Assembly (NCBI GenBank): GCA_030539815.1 | Contig: JAUNXM010000094.1 | Span: 1 to 7,735 of the forward strand | Direction of reading: 5' to 3' | Origin: Methanobacterium sp. | Lineage (GTDB): Archaea; Methanobacteriota; Methanobacteria; Methanobacteriales; Methanobacteriaceae | DNA: 7,735 bases | Shown here: piece after piece, positions 1-7,586 of the stretch | Numbering within the stretch: position 1 is the first letter of the stretch | Layout of the letters: each line of letters begins with the position of its first letter | Made by a program: the position numbers and the translations under genes | The notes under the pieces: generated by a model | The model's database searches: none | What the model saw: the letters and a program-made list of their open reading frames with translations, nothing else | What the model was told of the DNA's origin: nothing

Positions 1-604
1 TGAAATAAACTCCAGAAACAACGAACAGTAATAGCTCTTGATTAATGGCAAATAGTAATGCAAAAAGCATTAATACGTAAATAACTATTTTTTTCAGGGG
101 CCCTAAATTCTTTTTAGTAAATATATATTCTTTTACTAAATAAAAATGTAATAACCCAAAGAATAGTGGCCAAGTATAATTTAAAGTGGTAGCAATGTAT
201 CCTGCGGAGTGTAAGGCAGGGGATATGGTGTAAATATAAATTGATACTAAAATACAAGATATAAATGAGTAAACTAATGATTTTTCATTTTTTTCTTTAT
301 ACCACATCATTTTGGTAATTAAAACAGCAATTAATACAAAAACAATGGAATCGAAGAAATTCCAAATTATTCGTGGTAGTCCTGCAAGTGGAATCAAAAA
401 AAATTCAATTAATATCCTTGAAGTCCAATTTTCATAATGAAATGATAAACTACTTAACAGATTTTGCTCATAAAACATCCTACCAAATGACATATCATCA
501 TTAACTGATGGTATCATAAAATGCCATAGAAAGATGATTATAAAAAATATTATAAACGGCAGATACACTAAAACTGATTTTCCATTTAGTTTGTTACTAT
601 TCAT
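1..604 (-). CDS. Partial multi-pass membrane protein, DUF6056/GT-C glycosyltransferase-like (3' end outside the window)
   Basis: I translated this by hand. An ATG at 604-602 opens a frame with no stop for 201 codons to the window edge, so the C-terminus is missing. The protein starts MNSNKLNGKSVLVYLPF and is very hydrophobic. Likely membrane segments are near residues 11-31, 64-97, 110-128, 145-162 and 172-188. An Asn-Asp-Asp (35-37) follows the first segment, WTSR is at 60-63 and NYTWP at 142-146. An acidic pair in the first outer loop plus a W-x-S-R motif recalls DUF6056 and other GT-C-fold membrane glycosyltransferases of surface polysaccharide synthesis. The assignment is from memory of the family pattern, not a search. 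A possible ribosome site, AGGA, lies at 611-614 (minus), 6 nt before the ATG. The gene is AT-rich compared with trp and points away from the insertion sequence. The reading frame is well supported; the function is tentative. Confidence 0.7.
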   Translation of the reverse strand, partial: MNSNKLNGKSVLVYLPFIIFFIIIFLWHFMIPSVNDDMSFGRMFYEQNLLSSLSFHYENWTSRILIEFFLIPLAGLPRIIWNFFDSIVFVLIAVLITKMMWYKEKNEKSLVYSFISCILVSIYIYTISPALHSAGYIATTLNYTWPLFFGLLHFYLVKEYIFTKKNLGPLKKIVIYVLMLFALLFAINQELLLFVVSGVYF

Positions 605-847
605 TTTACTTCCTGCATTGTATTAATAATTAAAAAATATAAATTTTTAAATAAAACCATTTAAATTATAGTTGGGGATATGATATTAATTGATTAATTT
701 GTATTTTTTACTCCTCACGATAACTAACTCATAACTATAAATAAATTTAATTATAAATCATTGGGATCTGTCTATTGAATTCTAAATTTCAGTTTGAATC
801 ATAATTAAACAGGGATATAAGATGAAACTTTCATAATATGAATTAGT
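605..847. other. AT-rich stretch without a gene
   Basis: These 243 bp lie between the start of the membrane-protein gene and the left end of the insertion sequence. Apart from the promoter candidate next to the membrane gene I find no open frame of useful length, no tRNA-like fold and no repeat array. The longest ATG-initiated frames I saw stop after a few codons. Confidence 0.6.
611..643 (-). promoter_or_regulatory. Possible promoter and ribosome site of the membrane-protein gene
   Basis: On the minus strand a TATA-like TTTATATT (636-643) lies about 25 bp before position 615, which would place the transcript start just ahead of the AGGA ribosome site at 611-614. The whole stretch is AT-rich, so TATA look-alikes are expected by chance. 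Confidence 0.3.
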
Positions 848-864
848 GGCTTTGTAGAAACCCT
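848..864 (+). repeat. Left terminal inverted repeat of the insertion sequence
   Basis: GGCTTTGTAGAAACCCT is the exact reverse complement of 2002-2018. The match stops at position 865, where left and right ends diverge. Confidence 0.93.
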
Positions 865-898
865 AATTTTTTTTATTTGAAGACAGGTTTTTTTGGAT

Positions 899-944
<46 letters not shown>

Positions 945-975
945 ATGTTTTCACTTGAAATTAGACTTGCATATT

Positions 976-983
976 TTTAAATA
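976..983 (+). promoter_or_regulatory. Possible TATA box of the transposase gene
   Basis: TTTAAATA is centred about 24 bp upstream of the ATG at 1004, the usual archaeal distance from TATA to transcription start. The message would then be nearly leaderless if translation starts at 1004, or have a short leader carrying AAAGGGG (1009-1015) if it starts at 1028. Confidence 0.4.
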
Positions 984-1003
984 CGGTTGATAAAGTATTT
1001 ATA

Positions 1004-1996
1004 ATGAGAAAGGGGAATAATATTATTATGATTAGCGAAATCTATTATTCCCCTGTTTATTGTGGGGTTTCAAAGCAGTTAAATCTTTCGGATTTTGGTT
1101 TTAAAAATTCTAATATTCAATGTTTAAAAAGATTTTTAAACAAGAATAGCAAATTTAAAGAAAATAAACTGGTGAAATTCATTGAAAGGACATACTATTA
1201 TGTTAAAATAGCGATAAACAAGTATTCTAATGCTTTTTCAAACCATTTATATTCACAACATACTTTATTCACGATATTAGCAATGAAAATTTACACAAAA
1301 TCAACATACCGTGAAATAATTGATTTTATTGATGTTTCAGACATAATTAAGAAATATTTGAGAATAAAAAAGGTTCCACACTTTACAACGATCCAAAAAT
1401 TTTTTAAAAGACTACCTTCAAAACAAATTAGAGAAATTAACCATTTAATATTATCATTAAACGATATTAAAGCAGATATAATAGCATTAGACGGATCTGG
1501 TTTTACGAATGATTATGCAGACAAATATTATGCAAAAATACGGCAAAAAGAAAGAAAAAGCTACATAAAAAACCACTTAACAATAGACGTAAAAACACGT
1601 CTTATTTTATATTATCAAACATCACGTGGACCAAAATACGACACACAATTTGCAAAACCCGCATTAAGACAAATCAAAAAGTATAAACCACATTACATAG
1701 TAGCAGACAAAGCATATGACACAGAACCAATAAGAAAATGCATAAATGAAGAACTCAAAGCATTTGACCAAATACCCCTCAAAAACAGAGCAAAAAAAGG
1801 ACAATACAGACTAAAAAGCCCAACAATATTCCGACACAAAATATACATAAACAGAAACAATATAGAAAGCATATTTTCAACAATAAAAAGAAAATTCAAC
1901 GGCACAAACCACAGCAGAAGCACACAACTATCAAACAAAGAAACCAAACTCAAAAACACAATATACAACATCTACAGAACAACACAAATCAACTAA
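1004..1996 (+). CDS. Transposase, DDE type, IS5 family
   Basis: This enzyme cuts and joins the ends of the element through a two-metal DDE site. It has 330 residues. The N-terminal half is basic and Tyr/Lys-rich, with HFTTIQKFFKRL (126-137) typical of the helical region in haloarchaeal and bacterial IS5 relatives. The catalytic core shows IALDGSGF with D163, VADKAYD with D235, and E288 in the signature Y281-xx-R284-xxx-E288-x6-K295, an exact match to the Y-(2)-R-(3)-E-(6)-K spacing of IS4/IS5 transposases. All three acidic residues are present and the frame is intact, so it may be functional. ATG 1028 is an alternative start (322 residues), with AAAGGGG 12 nt upstream. Codon use changes along the gene: T-ending and T-rich in the first half, A/C-rich with AAC and TAC preferred in the last third. 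Confidence 0.92.
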   Translation: MRKGNNIIMISEIYYSPVYCGVSKQLNLSDFGFKNSNIQCLKRFLNKNSKFKENKLVKFIERTYYYVKIAINKYSNAFSNHLYSQHTLFTILAMKIYTKSTYREIIDFIDVSDIIKKYLRIKKVPHFTTIQKFFKRLPSKQIREINHLILSLNDIKADIIALDGSGFTNDYADKYYAKIRQKERKSYIKNHLTIDVKTRLILYYQTSRGPKYDTQFAKPALRQIKKYKPHYIVADKAYDTEPIRKCINEELKAFDQIPLKNRAKKGQYRLKSPTIFRHKIYINRNNIESIFSTIKRKFNGTNHSRSTQLSNKETKLKNTIYNIYRTTQIN

Positions 1997-2002
1997 AAAA
2001 AA
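1995..2002 (-). terminator. Oligo-U site inside the right IS end, probable terminator for trpY
   Basis: Transcription leftwards out of trpY reads U8 here, directly after the right inverted repeat. Archaeal RNA polymerases stop at oligo-U with little need for a hairpin. Between the trpY stop codon (2100) and this point no run of five U occurs on the minus-strand transcript, so this is the first good candidate. The role is inferred from position and base content. Confidence 0.5.
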
Positions 2003-2018
2003 GGGTTTCTACAAAGCC
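2002..2018 (-). repeat. Right terminal inverted repeat of the insertion sequence
   Basis: On the plus strand this reads AGGGTTTCTACAAAGCC, a perfect partner of 848-864. It begins 6 nt after the transposase stop codon, so the gene runs almost to the end of the element. Confidence 0.93.
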
Positions 2019-2052
2019 TAATTTTAATTTATTTTTAATAATATTTTTATAT

Positions 2053-2078
2053 AAATTTAGATAATTTTATCTAAATTT
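2053..2078. repeat. 12-bp perfect AT-rich inverted repeat downstream of trpY
   Basis: AAATTTAGATAA (2053-2064) and TTATCTAAATTT (2067-2078) are perfect reverse complements with only 2 bp between them. In RNA this would fold into a stem of about 11 pairs in either direction. It sits 22 bp beyond the trpY stop codon and 34 bp from the insertion sequence. No U-run follows it on the minus strand, so a classical terminator is unlikely. It may shape the 3' end of the trpY message or be a protein site. Confidence 0.6.
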
Positions 2079-2099
2079 CGAGTACTATTTCAAATTAAT

Positions 2100-2603
<504 letters not shown>

Positions 2604-2609
2604 GTAATA

Positions 2610-2615
2610 ATCACC
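2610..2615 (-). promoter_or_regulatory. trpY: Shine-Dalgarno site of trpY
   Basis: On the minus strand this reads GGTGAT, complementary to the methanogen 16S rRNA 3' end, with 6 nt to the ATG. It fixes the trpY start. Confidence 0.8.
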
Positions 2616-2724
2616 CTGGTCCTATTCAATCCAATCCATATTTTAATTGAAATATTTTCATCCTGAATTTCATTTTAACTACATTATTGGGTTGTCCGAT
2701 CACTCTTGGGTTTCAATGTTCACT

Positions 2725-2730
2725 TGTACT
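2725..2730. promoter_or_regulatory. Candidate TRP box, trpY-proximal
   Basis: TGTACT differs by one base from the TGTACA consensus of Methanothermobacter TrpY sites. It is 38 bp from the next box and coincides with the predicted trpY transcription start, so binding here could serve autorepression. It is a single short match and therefore weaker evidence than the cluster at 2763-2799. Confidence 0.45.
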
Positions 2731-2747
2731 TCCATTTGGCAGTGCCC

Positions 2748-2755
2748 ATATAATT
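2748..2755 (-). promoter_or_regulatory. trpY: Candidate TATA box of trpY
   Basis: The minus strand reads AATTATAT preceded by an A-rich BRE-like AAAACT. A start about 25 bp on would fall near 2727, inside the TRP box at 2725-2730 and some 120 nt before the trpY ATG. Other TATA-like sequences lie closer to trpE on this strand, so the choice is uncertain. Confidence 0.35.
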
Positions 2756-2762
2756 AGTTTTA

Positions 2763-2768
2763 TGTACA
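2763..2768. promoter_or_regulatory. TRP box, exact consensus TGTACA
   Basis: TGTACA matches the published TrpY box exactly and lies inside the 8-bp palindrome ATGTACAT (2762-2769). Its GTAC core is 10 bp from the core of the next box, one helical turn, which would put both on the same face of the DNA. It lies just upstream of the trpE TATA box. Confidence 0.75.
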
Positions 2769-2771
2769 TGT

Positions 2772-2799
2772 TTGTACTATAAAGATTTAAATAGTACAA
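2772..2799. promoter_or_regulatory. Operator: 9-bp perfect inverted repeat of two TRP boxes around the trpE TATA box
   Basis: TTGTACTAT (2772-2780) and ATAGTACAA (2791-2799) are perfect reverse complements with a 10-bp spacer. Each arm carries a GTAC core, and the two cores are 20 bp apart, two helical turns. The TATA box TTTAAATA (2786-2793) lies between and partly under the right arm. TrpY bound here should directly exclude TBP/TFB. This agrees with the promoter-blocking mechanism described for Methanothermobacter TrpY. Confidence 0.75.
2780..2793 (+). promoter_or_regulatory. trpE: trpE promoter: BRE-like plus TATA box
   Basis: TTTAAATA (2786-2793) is preceded by the purine-rich TAAAGA (2780-2785) as BRE. 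Transcription should start about 25 bp from the TATA centre, near 2812-2817, leaving a leader of only some 10-16 nt before the trpE ATG. An overlapping CTATAAAG (2777-2784) is an alternative TATA box. Confidence 0.6.
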
Positions 2800-2827
2800 T
2801 AAAGTATATGAGTGTCAGTGACTTATT

Positions 2828-4219
2828 ATGGTGACAACATGCAAGGCAGTGAATGTTTTTGGCGAATACAAATTGAAAAACAAGGAATCTAAAAGGACTA
2901 AACTTAACTTTGACTCTCCTTTTGATTTATTTAAAAAGATATACTCTAAATATCCCAGTAGTTTCCTCCTGGAGTCCATGGAAAGTGACAGCGGACTGGC
3001 CAGGTACTCGGTTCTAGGATTTGATCCGGTAGCAACCCTCAAAGCACATAATGGAATTCTGGAAATAAAAAAAGACAACACAACTGAGGAAATTGAAACA
3101 CCCAATCCTTTTATGGAAATAAAAAGCCTCATTGGAAACGGTAGTAACAGTAAAGGATTCCAGGGAGGATTGGTAGGATACGTCTCCTACGAAGCAGTGC
3201 AGTACTTTGAACCCGCACCGGTGCAGGAAGGCACATTCCCAGATTATGAATTCGGACTCTTCCTGGATGCAGTGATCTTCGACCGTCTGCAGAACAAATG
3301 TGAATACATTACACTGGGCGAAAACCGGGTGGAAGAAATCAGTGCAGTTGCAAGGGAAGAATTCGAAACGGAAGATCTAACCTTCCAAGAAGAACAACAG
3401 CATTTTTCCCAGGATAAGTTTGAAAAAATGGTCTTGGATGCTAAAAAAAGAATTAAATCCGGTGAAATCTTCCAGAGTGTCATCTCCAATGCCCGTGCAT
3501 ACCAAATCAGGGGAAATAAACTCTTTTTTTATGAAACACTGCGCAAAATCAACCCCTCACCCTACATGTACCATTTGAAACTGGGGGAGCGGGAGATTAT
3601 TGGTTCCAGTCCGGAGATGCTGGTGAGGGTGGAAGGAAGAGATGTGGAAACTTACCCAATAGCCGGAACCCGGAAGCGAGGACAGAATCCAGAAGAAGAC
3701 CTAAAACTAGAAAGGGAACTCCTGGCTGATGAAAAGGAAAATGCCGAACACCTGATGCTGGTTGACCTTGCCCGTAACGACATAGGGAAAGTAAGTGAAT
3801 TCAACACAGTTAAAGTACCAGAATACATGACTGTGAAAAAGTTCTCCCATGTACAGCACATTGTCTCCCGGGTTATGGGAAAACTGCAGAATGATAAAAA
3901 TGCAGTGGATGCATTTGCCTCCATTTTCCCGGCAGGCACAGTTAGCGGGGCTCCTAAAATAAGGGCCATGGAAATAATAAACCAGCTGGAAGGCATTCCC
4001 CGGGGACCCTACGCTGGGGCAGTGGGTTATTTCTCTTTAAATGGGAATGCAGATTTTGCCATCACCATAAGGACCCTGGTCTGTGACGGAGACCGTGGAA
4101 AAATACAGGCCGGAGCAGGGATAGTCCATGACTCAACTCCCACCAACGAGTACCTTGAATGTGAGAACAAAGCCCAGGCACTTTTAAGTGCACTGAACAT
4201 GTCTGGTGAAGCTAAATGA
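2828..4219 (+). CDS. trpE: Anthranilate synthase component I
   Basis: With TrpG this cytoplasmic enzyme turns chorismate and glutamine-derived ammonia into anthranilate, the first committed step of tryptophan synthesis. The 463-residue protein has the N-terminal anthranilate synthase domain with LLES at 47-50, the feedback-inhibition motif, and a chorismate-binding domain from about 195 to 455. Key blocks are GEIFQ (212-216), NPSPYMYHL (242-250), GSSPEML (259-265), PIAGTRKRG (277-285), E304/E307/H308 to RNDIG (316-320), FPAGTVSGAPK (367-377) and QAGAGIV (427-433), with E446 in ECENKA. All catalytic blocks are present. The partner trpG and the full trp operon exclude PabB and isochorismate synthase. 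The ATG at 2828 has a weak AGTGA (2817-2821) 6 nt upstream; GTG at 2831 or 2849 are possible starts. The stop overlaps trpG by ATGA. Confidence 0.97.
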   Translation: MVTTCKAVNVFGEYKLKNKESKRTKLNFDSPFDLFKKIYSKYPSSFLLESMESDSGLARYSVLGFDPVATLKAHNGILEIKKDNTTEEIETPNPFMEIKSLIGNGSNSKGFQGGLVGYVSYEAVQYFEPAPVQEGTFPDYEFGLFLDAVIFDRLQNKCEYITLGENRVEEISAVAREEFETEDLTFQEEQQHFSQDKFEKMVLDAKKRIKSGEIFQSVISNARAYQIRGNKLFFYETLRKINPSPYMYHLKLGEREIIGSSPEMLVRVEGRDVETYPIAGTRKRGQNPEEDLKLERELLADEKENAEHLMLVDLARNDIGKVSEFNTVKVPEYMTVKKFSHVQHIVSRVMGKLQNDKNAVDAFASIFPAGTVSGAPKIRAMEIINQLEGIPRGPYAGAVGYFSLNGNADFAITIRTLVCDGDRGKIQAGAGIVHDSTPTNEYLECENKAQALLSALNMSGEAK

Positions 4220-4790
4220 TTCTGATAATTGATAACTATGATTCTTTCACCTATAATCTATATCAATTAGTGGGAGAATTTGAAAGTGACATTCGTGTTT
4301 TTAGGAATGATGAAATAACCGTTGAAGAAATACGAAAGATGAAACCTTCACGGATAATCATATCTCCGGGTCCGGGAAACCCCAATAACCAAAGGGATTT
4401 CGGTGTTTCCAGAGACACCATCCTGGAGATCGGTCAGGACATTCCCATTCTAGGAGTTTGCCTTGGACATCAGGGAATTTTCACCGCATTTGGTGGTGAA
4501 ATTACCCATAACGAACCTGTTCATGGGAAGAAAACCCTTATTTATCATCAAAATTCAGGCATGTTCCAGGGGGTTAAAAGTCCTCTCCAGGCAGCACGAT
4601 ACCATTCCCTAGTTTGTAAAAGGAATAGTACACCATCCTCCGTTGATATACTAGCCGAGACAGATGATGGGATGATAATGGCCATTAAACACCATGATTA
4701 TCCCATATTTGGTCTTCAATTCCATCCAGAGTCCATTGGAACCAGTGATGGTCGGAAGATCATGAAGAATTTCCTGGAGATGGAAGTTTC

Positions 4791-4794
<4 letters not shown>
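4216..4794 (+). CDS. trpG: Anthranilate synthase component II, glutamine amidotransferase
   Basis: The 192-residue class I glutamine amidotransferase supplies ammonia to TrpE. It opens with DNYDSFTYNL (6-15) and has the oxyanion loop SPGPGNP (50-56). The nucleophile is C82 in GVCLGHQ, and the triad is completed by H170 and E172 in FHPES. Length is normal for a stand-alone TrpG with no fused TrpD. It is equivalent to PabA in sequence, and in some organisms serves both pathways, but its place inside the trp operon supports TrpG. The ATG overlaps the trpE stop (4216-4219) and has GGTGA at 4205-4209 within trpE, so translation is probably coupled and gives matched subunit amounts. Confidence 0.97.
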
Positions 4795-5582
<788 letters not shown>

Positions 5583-5599
5583 CACAACCGGTAGAAAAT

Positions 5600-6316
5600 A
5601 TGAACATTAAAATCTGCGGAATATGTCGAAAAGAAGACCTCTTATCATGTGAAAATGCTGGTGCAGATTTAATTGGATTTATAAACATCAAAAGATCCGA
5701 AAGGCTGGTTGAAATTCCAGAAATTAACTATTTAACCTCATCTATGAAGGACAAAAACAAGGCGGTGCTTGTAATTGAACCTGAAAATATGGCGGATGCT
5801 ATAAAAAGAATAGAAAAAACAGGCCTGAAGAACATACAGCTTCACTCACTCTCAGCTGATGAGATAAGCAAGTTGAAAAAATATTATCAATCAGCCAGGG
5901 AGACTGATGAAGGTAGAAACTCTGATAATAACCAGTTACCCCTAAGAGTTATTCGGGCTTTAGGACTATCCACAGAAATAGGAACTCAAAAAGTTAAAGA
6001 AATTCAGGATTTTGCCCGGGTCTGTGACTGTTTCCTATTTGATTACCAAATCAGGGGCAAAACCGGGGGAACTGGGAAACAAATCTCCCTTAAAATAGCA
6101 ATTGAAGCGGCAAAAATTGCCAAACACACCAATCCTGATTTAATAATATTCCTTGCCGGAGGAATGGATAAAAAAAGAATAAAAGAGAATTTTGAAATCC
6201 TGGAAGAATTCTTTGACTATGTGGATGTCAACTCCAAGGTAGAAGATGAACCTGGAGTAAAAAACACCGCTAAAATAAATGAATTAATTAAAATCAAAAC
6301 ATATGATAGGGCATAA
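5600..6316 (+). CDS. trpF: Phosphoribosylanthranilate isomerase
   Basis: This enzyme performs the Amadori rearrangement of phosphoribosylanthranilate before the TrpC step. The catalytic pair is visible as C6 in KICGI and D148 in FDYQIRGKTGGTG (147-159); phosphate-binding AGGM (186-189) and DVNSKVE (209-215) follow, and QLHS (80-83) fits the family. At 238 residues it is longer than the usual roughly 200. The extra length is mainly a polar stretch at about 97-114 (SARETDEGRNSDNN) and longer C-terminal segments. The phosphate loops differ from the bacterial consensus (NIKRSER for YPKSPR, DVNSKVE for DVSSGVE). Operon position between trpC and trpB supports the call. Seventeen nt separate it from trpC; the ribosome site is weak (GGTAG, 5590-5594). 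It is more A-rich than its neighbours. Confidence 0.93.
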   Translation: MNIKICGICRKEDLLSCENAGADLIGFINIKRSERLVEIPEINYLTSSMKDKNKAVLVIEPENMADAIKRIEKTGLKNIQLHSLSADEISKLKKYYQSARETDEGRNSDNNQLPLRVIRALGLSTEIGTQKVKEIQDFARVCDCFLFDYQIRGKTGGTGKQISLKIAIEAAKIAKHTNPDLIIFLAGGMDKKRIKENFEILEEFFDYVDVNSKVEDEPGVKNTAKINELIKIKTYDRA

Positions 6317-6404
6317 TTTGAATTAATTCGTTAAATACTGCATTAATAATGATATAAGATTAATTCGTGTTTAAAATAAATTTTTGAATGACTAAGGTGA
6401 TTTA
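6317..6404 (+). promoter_or_regulatory. 88-nt trpF-trpB gap with strong ribosome site and possible internal promoter
   Basis: This is the only sizeable gap in the operon and is about 80% A+T. It holds a strong Shine-Dalgarno site AAGGTGAT (6394-6401), 3 nt before the trpB ATG, and a direct repeat TTAATTCGT at 6323-6331 and 6360-6368. TATA-like TTAAATAC (6331-6338) and GATATAAG (6351-6358) would place starts near 6360 and 6380. There is no GTAC core, so TrpY would have no obvious site here. The ribosome site is clear; an internal promoter is only a suggestion. Confidence 0.45.
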
Positions 6405-7586
6405 ATGATAACTAATGGAAAATTTGGTAAATACGGGGGAATATTCGTACCAGAACTCCTTATACCTGCTTTAGAGGAGCTTGAAAAGGCATTCATAAAG
6501 TACAAGGATGATGATGAATTCAATCAAGAGCTTAATTACTATTTGGAAGAATTTGCCGGACGTCCCACAGCATTGTACTATGCCCGTAATCTTTCCGAAA
6601 AATTAGGATGTAAAATATACCTTAAAAGGGAAGACATGCTCCACACAGGAGCCCATAAGATAAATAACACACTAGGCCAAGGCCTTCTAGCTAAATACAT
6701 GGGTAAAACCAGGATAATAGCTGAAACTGGTGCTGGTCAGCATGGTATAGCCACGGCCGTAATCGGATCCCTCCTGGGAATCCCGGTAGATGTATACATG
6801 GGATCAGAAGATGTGGAAAGACAGAAGTTGAATGTATTCCGGATGGAACTTTCCGGAGCCCATGTTTTACCTGTTGAAACCGGATCCCGAACCCTTAAAG
6901 ATGCCATAAACGATGCCTTCCGGGACTGGGTGTCCAGTGTGGAAAACACCCACTACCTTATCGGTTCCACCATGGGCCCCCACCCTTACCCAACCATGGT
7001 CAAACACTTTCAGAGTGTGATTGGAAGGGAAGCCAGAAAAGAAATCCTTAAAAAGGAGAGTAAACTTCCCGATGCAGTTATAGCCTGTGTTGGTGGGGGT
7101 AGTAATTCCATGGGAATATTCTCAGGATTCCTGAACGATGAAGAAGTGGAACTTATCGGTGTTGAAGGCGGAGGGGATGGAGTGGAAACTGATAGAACTG
7201 GTGCCACCCTCTGTAAGGGTACCGAGGGAATACTGCATGGTTCATTCTCATTCGTACTTCAAAACGATGATGGACAAATCAATGAAGCCCATTCAGTCTC
7301 AGCAGGATTGGATTACCCTGGAGTGGGACCTGAACATGCCTATCTCCAGACCACTGGAAGAGCTAAATATGTGGCCATAAACAATGAAGAAGCCCTCGAT
7401 GGTTTCAAATTACTATCCCAATGTGAGGGTATTATCCCTGCACTGGAAAGCTCACATGCAGTTGCTTACGCAGTTAAGTATGCTAAGATGCCAGAAAATA
7501 AGGGTAAAACCATTGTGGTTAACCTCTCCGGAAGGGGAGATAAAGACATGTTTCTGGTTGCCAGGGAAATGGGGGTGGAAGTATGA
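6405..7586 (+). CDS. trpB: Tryptophan synthase beta chain (TrpB1 type)
   Basis: This PLP enzyme condenses indole, channelled from TrpA, with serine to give tryptophan. The 393-residue protein starts [13 protein letters not shown] (5-17). PLP binds K85 in HTGAHKINN (80-88); the catalytic glutamate is E107 in AETGAGQHG (106-114), with the phosphate loop GGGSNS (230-235) and S375 in SGRGDKD (375-381) facing the pyridine nitrogen. [12 protein letters not shown] and [10 protein letters not shown] are also present. Length and motifs are those of the TrpA-partnered TrpB1, not the longer TrpB2 that methanogens may encode elsewhere. Start choice is firm owing to AAGGTGAT just upstream. The end overlaps trpA by ATGA (7583-7586), fitting an equimolar alpha2beta2 complex. 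Confidence 0.98.
   Translation: MITNGKFGKYGGIFVPELLIPALEELEKAFIKYKDDDEFNQELNYYLEEFAGRPTALYYARNLSEKLGCKIYLKREDMLHTGAHKINNTLGQGLLAKYMGKTRIIAETGAGQHGIATAVIGSLLGIPVDVYMGSEDVERQKLNVFRMELSGAHVLPVETGSRTLKDAINDAFRDWVSSVENTHYLIGSTMGPHPYPTMVKHFQSVIGREARKEILKKESKLPDAVIACVGGGSNSMGIFSGFLNDEEVELIGVEGGGDGVETDRTGATLCKGTEGILHGSFSFVLQNDDGQINEAHSVSAGLDYPGVGPEHAYLQTTGRAKYVAINNEEALDGFKLLSQCEGIIPALESSHAVAYAVKYAKMPENKGKTIVVNLSGRGDKDMFLVAREMGVEV

Noticed and set aside
605..847. A possible small RNA or CRISPR remnant in the gene-free stretch
   Set aside because: No regular repeats, no stable GC-containing fold and no tRNA-like motif were found; only general AT-richness.
1693..1971. Open frame of 92 codons on the minus strand inside the transposase
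   Set aside because: It is a shadow of the transposase frame. Its hydrophobic look comes from reading Lys/Asn/Thr-rich codons on the opposite strand, and it has no ribosome site I can see.
2081..2088. AGTACTAT, similar to the trpE operator arm, just beyond the trpY stop
   Set aside because: It is a single 8-bp match in AT-rich DNA at the 3' side of the gene, away from any promoter and without a partner box. Chance is likely.
2771..2827. Bacterial-style attenuator or T-box leader before trpE
   Set aside because: The predicted leader is only about 10-16 nt, too short for a leader peptide or alternative hairpins. Operator-based repression explains the sequence better.
2815..3132. Minus-strand frame overlapping the start of trpE
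   Set aside because: It is antisense to conserved trpE coding sequence and would place its stop in the trpE promoter; no independent support.
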